This document shows, in pieces, positions 61,391-64,000 of a DNA stretch of 64,000 nt. The notes under the pieces are model-generated. The model saw nothing but the letters and a program-made list of their open reading frames with translations, was not told the DNA's origin and did no database searches. The stretch comes from SXRF01 sp038043465. Lineage in GTDB: Bacteria; Pseudomonadota; Alphaproteobacteria; Rickettsiales; SXRF01. A program made the translations under genes and the position numbers. The number at the start of each line of letters is the position of its first letter. Within the stretch, counting starts at the first letter, position 1. The DNA is taken from the NCBI GenBank assembly GCA_038043465.1, contig JBBTBX010000009.1:62001-126000 (forward strand), given 5' to 3'.

Positions 61391-61606
61391 TCATCTAGTT
61401 TTCTGAGCTGTTGTATTCTGTTTTGCAAAAGCCTCTTTCATTCTCCATTCCTGATCCGGAGAATAATTTAATCCCTTATTTTCTGTCTGCTGACGAATCT
61501 TCTGAATTTTATCAACAATACCTGCTCGCTCTTCATCTTTTAAAGAATCATAAGTTGGCGTTTGGCTAGCTGATGTTTTTTTAGTTGTTGTTTCATTTTC
61601 TGACAT
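61391..61606 (-). CDS. Hypothetical protein (71 aa)
   Basis: Hydrophilic; it starts Ser/Thr rich (MSENETTTKKTSASQTPT), then helical (SLKDEERAGIVDKIQKIRQQ). GGAGGATTT upstream is a good ribosome site. Probably mostly disordered. Not recognised. Confidence 0.6.
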   Translation of the reverse strand: MSENETTTKKTSASQTPTYDSLKDEERAGIVDKIQKIRQQTENKGLNYSPDQEWRMKEAFAKQNTTAQKTR

Positions 61607-61771
61607 AAATCCTCCATCTCTTATCTATGATATTTTGTTTATTTAATTACATTTGCCTATAAATACTGCTAAACAATCTAACAAATTTTCCAGCTTTATC
61701 ACATTAAGCTTTTGTTACAATTTTATTATCATTGAAAATCAGCAATATAATCTTAACTCTGGGAATAACTT

Positions 61772-61924
61772 GTCATACCAGAAGCCAGTTTTTTACATTT
61801 GCTTGCAAATGTCCTTATAAAACTGAGCTGTCTGGTATCCAGACTTTACTACGCTGGATGCACACATAGCTGATTTTGTAACGATTTTTACAAAATCTAA
61901 CAAAATCCAGCTTCTGGCACGACA
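61772..61924. repeat. GTCATACCAGAAGCC palindromic repeat
   Basis: 153 bases; the reverse-oriented relative of 17028-17180, sharing CATTTGCTTGCAAATGTCC, CTGAGCTGTCTGGTATCCAG and, at the right, TTGTAACG...AAATCTAACAAAATCCAG. The gap 61607-61929 between the 71-aa gene and ccmI contains nothing else that I can see. Confidence 0.88.
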
Positions 61925-61929
61925 AATTA

Positions 61930-62562
61930 TCACTTCCGCCCAATCTGCCGGTCGATCATGTCCTTAAGCGATGAATCTTCAGGCAGCGATTTATAGAGCT
62001 CCTTCATCTCCGCCATAGCGTTTTCAGTGTCGCCCGACTGCATTTTATGCATCGCCAGAAAATAGCGCGCTTTCTCATTAGCGGGTTGCAATATAAGCAG
62101 CATATCCAGACTTTTCTTTGCGTCCTGCGTTACCGTTCCACCGGCAGCCAGAATCATGGCGCTGGCATATGCCATAATTAGCTCCGGATTGCCGCGCGAA
62201 AGTAAAATTCCCTGCTTATAAGCATTGGCAGCAGCGTCAAACTGATTTGATTCCATAAAATTATCGGCAAGTTCCAGCCATGCCTTAATATCTTTTGGGT
62301 CTTTTTTTACAGCGTCGGAATTTACTATTATTTTTTCTTTCAACGCCGATATCTCTTCTTCACGCTCGGCAAGTAACGGCAAAATTTCCGGTGTCCCAAA
62401 CTGCTTATATAAAAACAAGCCCCCGCCAGCAATAAACATGGTTATCACTAACGAAAATAATGTCCGGTTTTTTCTGGAAATTTTTTTATCACGAACCACC
62501 GGAAACAACAAAATTCCAAGCAGCAGCACCAGTATTGCAGAAAATATTATATATATATTCAT
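61930..62562 (-). CDS. ccmI: Cytochrome c biogenesis TPR protein (CcmI/CycH-like)
   Basis: 210 aa. Two N-terminal membrane helices (IYIIFSAILVLLLGILLF and FSLVITMFIAGGGLFLY), as in the CcmI-1 part, then TPR units (KAWLELADNFMESNQFDAAANAYKQGI, KARYFLAMHKMQSGDTENAM). CcmI holds apocytochrome c for haem attachment. Shorter than many CycH proteins, lacking the long C-terminal domain. It overlaps ccmH by four bases. Confidence 0.82.
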   Translation of the reverse strand: MNIYIIFSAILVLLLGILLFPVVRDKKISRKNRTLFSLVITMFIAGGGLFLYKQFGTPEILPLLAEREEEISALKEKIIVNSDAVKKDPKDIKAWLELADNFMESNQFDAAANAYKQGILLSRGNPELIMAYASAMILAAGGTVTQDAKKSLDMLLILQPANEKARYFLAMHKMQSGDTENAMAEMKELYKSLPEDSSLKDMIDRQIGRK

Positions 62563-62942
62563 AGTCTTTTTTTAGGTTTTGCACCATGGAAATAAAAAAA
62601 GGCGGCACCTCCCCCGATCAACAATACAACCCATGGTCCGAGCCACAATAACACAGTGCTGGTTTTAAATGGTGGATTCATGAGAATAACGTCACCATAA
62701 CGCTGTGCCAACTCTGATTTTATTTTCTCTTCACTCATGCCAGAAGTAATCTGTTGCCTTATGTTACGCCGTATATCGCCCGCGACTTCCGCATTGGAAT
62801 CAGAAATAGCTTGTCCCTGACACACCATGCAGCGTATTTCTTTAAATAATTCCTGCGCCCTACGTTCTTGCCCAGAATCAGGCAGCGGAACATCGGCAGC
62901 AAAGGCAAATAAAGGAAAAATCCAAAGAAATACTATAGCCAT
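62559..62942 (-). CDS. ccmH: Cytochrome c maturation protein CcmH
   Basis: Thiol-disulfide protein that reduces apocytochrome c. Redox site RCMVCQGQAISDSNAEVAGDIRR; C-terminal membrane helix VLLWLGPWVVLLIGGGAAFF. I start it at 62942 (MAIVFLWIFPLFAFA, a signal-like helix without the usual basic residue). The frame remains open to 63092 and passes through a three-hairpin repeat, so the natural N-terminus is unclear: the repeat may have been inserted into the original leader. Part of ccmG-ccmH-ccmI. Confidence 0.88.
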   Translation of the reverse strand: MAIVFLWIFPLFAFAADVPLPDSGQERRAQELFKEIRCMVCQGQAISDSNAEVAGDIRRNIRQQITSGMSEEKIKSELAQRYGDVILMNPPFKTSTVLLWLGPWVVLLIGGGAAFFYFHGAKPKKRL

Positions 62943-62943
62943 T

Positions 62944-63048
62944 CCAACTGAAAAGTTGGGATGGGTATATAAAAATCGAGACCGAAAGTCCGATTTTTCG
63001 CCGCGTAGCGGGCGTACGCACTTCAAGAATTCCCAATTCTTGAAGTGC
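62944..63048. repeat. Three-hairpin repeat element, copy E (upstream of or within ccmH)
   Basis: CCAACT-GAAA-AGTTGG (62944-62959), core AAAAATCGAGACCGAAAG...CGATTTTT (62970-62998), GC box GCCGCGTAGCGGGCG, and a 14-base-arm palindrome GCACTTCAAGAATT/AATTCTTGAAGTGC (63018-63048). Its sequence is free of stops in the ccmH frame. Confidence 0.88.
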
Positions 63049-63072
63049 AAAAGATATATTAATAAATTAAGC

Positions 63073-63621
63073 TTATTCAGCGCGTTTATCATTTAATATA
63101 CTAATTAATGGTATAAATAATTTCGTCATTGTTTCTTCGGTTATAGGTGCTTTATAATGCAACGCTATAGCTCCATTCTTATCAAGTACAAAAGTTTCAG
63201 GCACTCCCGTAATAGCCATAGGAACGGTTGTTATTCCAGCTTCATCAACCCCAATCTGCTGAAAAGGGTTTCCGCGCTGCTGAAGATATTTGATCGTATC
63301 CGCAGGCTTATCCTTCCATGCTATGCCATAAATATTAACCTTGTGAGCAAGCTTCATGAGCACTTCATGCTCAGTAGCGCATGGTTCACACCATGAAGCA
63401 AAAATATTAACAACAAGAACGCGACCACCGCCGAATAATTGCGGCGTGAACATCTCATTTTTTCCGAGCGAAGGTAATTCGTAAGCGGAAAATTTCTTAC
63501 CCTGATTAACGGTAACAATCGCCTTATCACGGTCATCACCGCTGAAAAGCCCAAGAGCTATGGCAACACTGAGCACAAACAGAATCAAAAGCGGCAACAT
63601 ACGTAAAATATTGCTATTCAT
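63073..63621 (-). CDS. ccmG: Thiol:disulfide interchange protein CcmG/DsbE
   Basis: 182 aa. N-terminal anchor (MLPLLILFVLSVAIALGLF) and a thioredoxin-like domain with the active site SWCEPCATEHEVL and the CcmG-type GIAWKDKPADTIKYLQQRGNPFQ and GVPETFVLDKNG (cis-Pro). Reduces apocytochrome or CcmH in the periplasm. It lies after the J-like gene and before ccmH. Confidence 0.93.
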   Translation of the reverse strand: MNSNILRMLPLLILFVLSVAIALGLFSGDDRDKAIVTVNQGKKFSAYELPSLGKNEMFTPQLFGGGRVLVVNIFASWCEPCATEHEVLMKLAHKVNIYGIAWKDKPADTIKYLQQRGNPFQQIGVDEAGITTVPMAITGVPETFVLDKNGAIALHYKAPITEETMTKLFIPLISILNDKRAE

Positions 63622-63629
63622 AGGTCAAC

Positions 63630-64000
63630 CTATCCCGGTTCCTTATTTTGAAAATATATGCGGATCTCATCCATCTGTAAATTGAGCTTAACCAGCTTCT
63701 CGTTATCATGCGCAAGTGTCTTTGCCCGGCGGTGGTAAATTGCGGTTGCATCATCCAATGTGGCGGTACTGCCCAGACCAAAGCTTTTCAAGCATTCAGC
63801 GATATCCAGCCCTTCGGTTGGCGCATCATTAATATCATATCCAGCTTCAATCTCAAAGCCAGCCATCAGCATTGAAAGCCAGCCTATGCCCCAACGCTGC
63901 ATATTAAGCCACTGGCGCACTGCCAGATGCATCGCATAAATATTATGCTCCATTTTTTGCCAGCGGTCACAGGTAATTATATAACCTTTGTCACGATATT
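63630..64000 (-). CDS. J-domain-like protein, truncated at window end
   Basis: The frame is open through the window edge, so the N-terminus is missing. Before the first in-frame Met (63953) it reads YRDKGYIITCDRWQK. The QxxRWGxGxLxxxxxGFE-like segment after that resembles the N-terminal region of an alphaproteobacterial family of J-domain proteins. The C-terminal part (ECLKSFGLGSTATLDDATAIYHRRAKTLAHDN) resembles a J domain, but the HPD triad appears as HDN, so DnaK stimulation is doubtful. It ends eight bases before ccmG. Confidence 0.6.
   Translation of the reverse strand, partial: YRDKGYIITCDRWQKMEHNIYAMHLAVRQWLNMQRWGIGWLSMLMAGFEIEAGYDINDAPTEGLDIAECLKSFGLGSTATLDDATAIYHRRAKTLAHDNEKLVKLNLQMDEIRIYFQNKEPG

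Overview
The window is chromosomal DNA of an AT-rich Gram-negative bacterium, most likely an alphaproteobacterium. The signs are family-level protein matches (RmuC, DUF882, the guaB-rsmB and dapF-mtaB-ftsY neighbourhoods, the ccm genes), a 16S rRNA gene with no 23S or 5S attached, and many short palindromic repeats, some read in frame inside genes. An unlinked 16S gene and repeats inside ORFs recall Rickettsiales. However, the cell also has biosynthetic genes (ilvC, lysC, dapF, guaB), a flagellin and a complete LuxR/LuxI pair, so it is not a strongly reduced intracellular parasite. Placement below class is an inference.

Layout. 1-12.9 kb: mostly housekeeping genes on the minus strand (nitronate monooxygenase, lysC, rimI, a nitrilase-type hydrolase, aspS, a family 5 uracil-DNA glycosylase, glmU), with ubiG and an L,D-transpeptidase on plus. 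12.9-15.5 kb: an XRE regulator, LuxR, LuxI and a coupled third gene. 15.7-21.4 kb: rmuC, then lepB-rnc-era and ilvC. 21.6-24.5 kb: a membrane protein with histidine-containing repeats, a His/Tyr-rich secreted protein and a pilin-like protein. 24.6-33.4 kb: a pyruvate dehydrogenase cluster (pdhA, pdhB, pdhC, lpd; all minus) in which every junction holds a toxin-antitoxin module: one Phd/PIN and three MntA/HepT pairs. 33.6-40.7 kb: a second pilin-like gene carrying a (GA)14 tract, topoisomerase IV parE, a ParDE toxin-antitoxin pair, pepA, a MarR regulator and small membrane proteins. 40.7-43.5 kb: mazEF, relBE, a GIY-YIG-like protein and a DUF4258/DUF2283 pair. 43.7-45.6 kb: a solitary 16S gene with its own promoter, processing stem and terminator. 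45.8-49.6 kb: dapF-mtaB-[higBA]-ftsY. 49.8-60.4 kb: glycosyltransferase, flagellin, DUF4139 protein, ornithine decarboxylase, guaB, aspartic protease, rsmB and an M23 peptidase. 60.4-64 kb: small unknown genes, then ccmI-ccmH-ccmG and a truncated J-domain-like gene.

Three themes stand out. First, nine toxin-antitoxin modules lie in 64 kb, and six of them sit inside runs of same-strand housekeeping genes. The three HepT/MntA modules have no room for a promoter of their own and overlap the start of the next gene. Second, several repeat families occur: 85-150 bp palindromes, a three-hairpin element with a conserved core and copy-specific arms, and heptanucleotide tandem tracts. Copies have become coding sequence in era, mtaB, ftsY, pdhC, the nitrilase and the nitronate monooxygenase. 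Third, local regulatory structures can be read directly: consensus promoters filled with palindromic operators at mazEF and at the Phd/PIN pair, a hairpin that covers the luxI ribosome binding site, and a possible conserved leader before ornithine decarboxylase.
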